A stretch of 14,306 nt of DNA from an uncultured Candidatus Melainabacteria bacterium (GTDB taxonomy: Bacteria > Cyanobacteriota > Vampirovibrionia > Gastranaerophilales > Gastranaerophilaceae), in contig CAKUQA010000006.1 of assembly GCA_934675225.1 (NCBI GenBank), forward strand, positions 1-14,306, read 5' to 3'. This document shows positions 14,059 to 14,306 of the stretch, in pieces; position 1 is the first letter of the stretch; every line of letters begins with the position of its first letter. Under the pieces are notes generated by a model, which searched no databases, had not been told where the DNA came from, and worked only from the letters and a program-made list of their open reading frames with translations. The translations under genes and the position numbers were made by a program.

Positions 14059-14306
14059 ACATTGTTGATTACACTTTTTCTTAAAGGCATGTCTTTTTGT
14101 AATAATGGAGCTATTGGTGCGGTAGATTTATTTTTGTTTTCAAAATTTAATTTGATTTCTGTTGGAAATGTTATTTGATAAGTTGTTAGGTAATAATCTC
14201 CATTTGCATCGATAACACCATAAAAATGTCTATTCATGTCCTTGTTGATTTTTCTAAAATCTCTTATTCTGTTCATAGACAGAATATCATTTATGCTTTG
14301 TTCTTG
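14055..14306 (-). CDS. 3' part of an unrecognised gene running off the window
   Basis: The reading frame stays open from the stop at 14055 to the window edge, giving at least 83 residues. An ATG exists at 14276, but the ten codons upstream (QEQSINDILS) are also open and there is no Shine-Dalgarno site, so the true start probably lies beyond the window. The visible C-terminus begins Arg/Lys/Asn-rich (MNRIRDFRKINKDMNRHFYG), followed by a short beta-like stretch (GVIDANGDYYLTTYQITF) and a polar tail. No cysteine or membrane segment is seen. I do not recognise it. Its stop overlaps that of the fucosyltransferase gene by four bases in a tail-to-tail arrangement, which leaves no room for a terminator between them. 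Confidence 0.6.
   Translation of the reverse strand, partial: QEQSINDILSMNRIRDFRKINKDMNRHFYGVIDANGDYYLTTYQITFPTEIKLNFENKNKSTAPIAPLLQKDMPLRKSVINNV

Noticed and set aside
1..14306. CRISPR array, insertion sequence, integrase or phage genes
   Set aside because: I found no regularly spaced direct repeats, transposase or integrase motifs, or phage structural genes anywhere in the window.

Overview
This is a low-GC bacterial chromosome segment with an ordinary, gene-dense layout. I infer an uncultured gut relative of the Cyanobacteria (class Vampirovibrionia / Melainabacteria, probably Gastranaerophilales). The basis is remembered family style: a 604-residue protein opening with a '..TNFKG' N-terminus, and a pilin-like protein opening FTLAEVLITLGIIG..AAMTLPTLIANYQKK. 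A Kdo synthase and several glycan enzymes indicate an outer membrane with lipopolysaccharide or other surface glycan. The taxonomic call is an inference and was not tested by any search.

Layout. Positions 1-600: on the minus strand, a primary-type sigma-70 factor that stops inside region 3, so it lacks region 4. Positions 650-2270: a divergently transcribed PHP-fold phosphoesterase carrying all nine expected metal ligands, overlapping a small exported basic protein. Positions 2347-4161: a large single-pass membrane protein ending in a J-domain with an HPD motif. Positions 4186-5659: kdsA (metal-dependent class), driven by a near-consensus promoter that appears to start transcription at the ATG itself, overlapping by one base a metallo-beta-lactamase-fold hydrolase. 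Positions 5660-6844: pheS with its own promoter, leader and terminator, and no pheT beside it. Positions 6870-9839: a UDP-galactopyranose-mutase-like flavoprotein convergent with a GT-C type membrane glycosyltransferase. Positions 9868-11136: a pilin-like secreted protein divergent from a small XRE regulator, separated by 0.2 kb containing repeated short motifs that look like operators. Positions 11189-12966: galE and an exported protein on the minus strand. Positions 13037-13197: a tRNA-Val(UAC) with promoter and terminator. Positions 13216-14058: a GT11 alpha-1,2-fucosyltransferase, convergent with the 3' end of an unknown gene that runs off the window.

How the genes fit together. kdsA, galE, the mutase-like flavoprotein, the GT-C enzyme and the GT11 fucosyltransferase all point to synthesis of a surface glycan with a Kdo-containing core, galactose and terminal fucose. 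They are scattered in separate transcription units rather than one locus. Most genes have good Shine-Dalgarno sites, but kdsA and the PHP gene look leaderless, so two initiation modes seem to coexist. I see no CRISPR array, insertion sequence or prophage. The points most worth a second look are the truncated sigma factor, the membrane-anchored J-domain protein, the leaderless kdsA promoter, and the pilin/XRE intergenic region.
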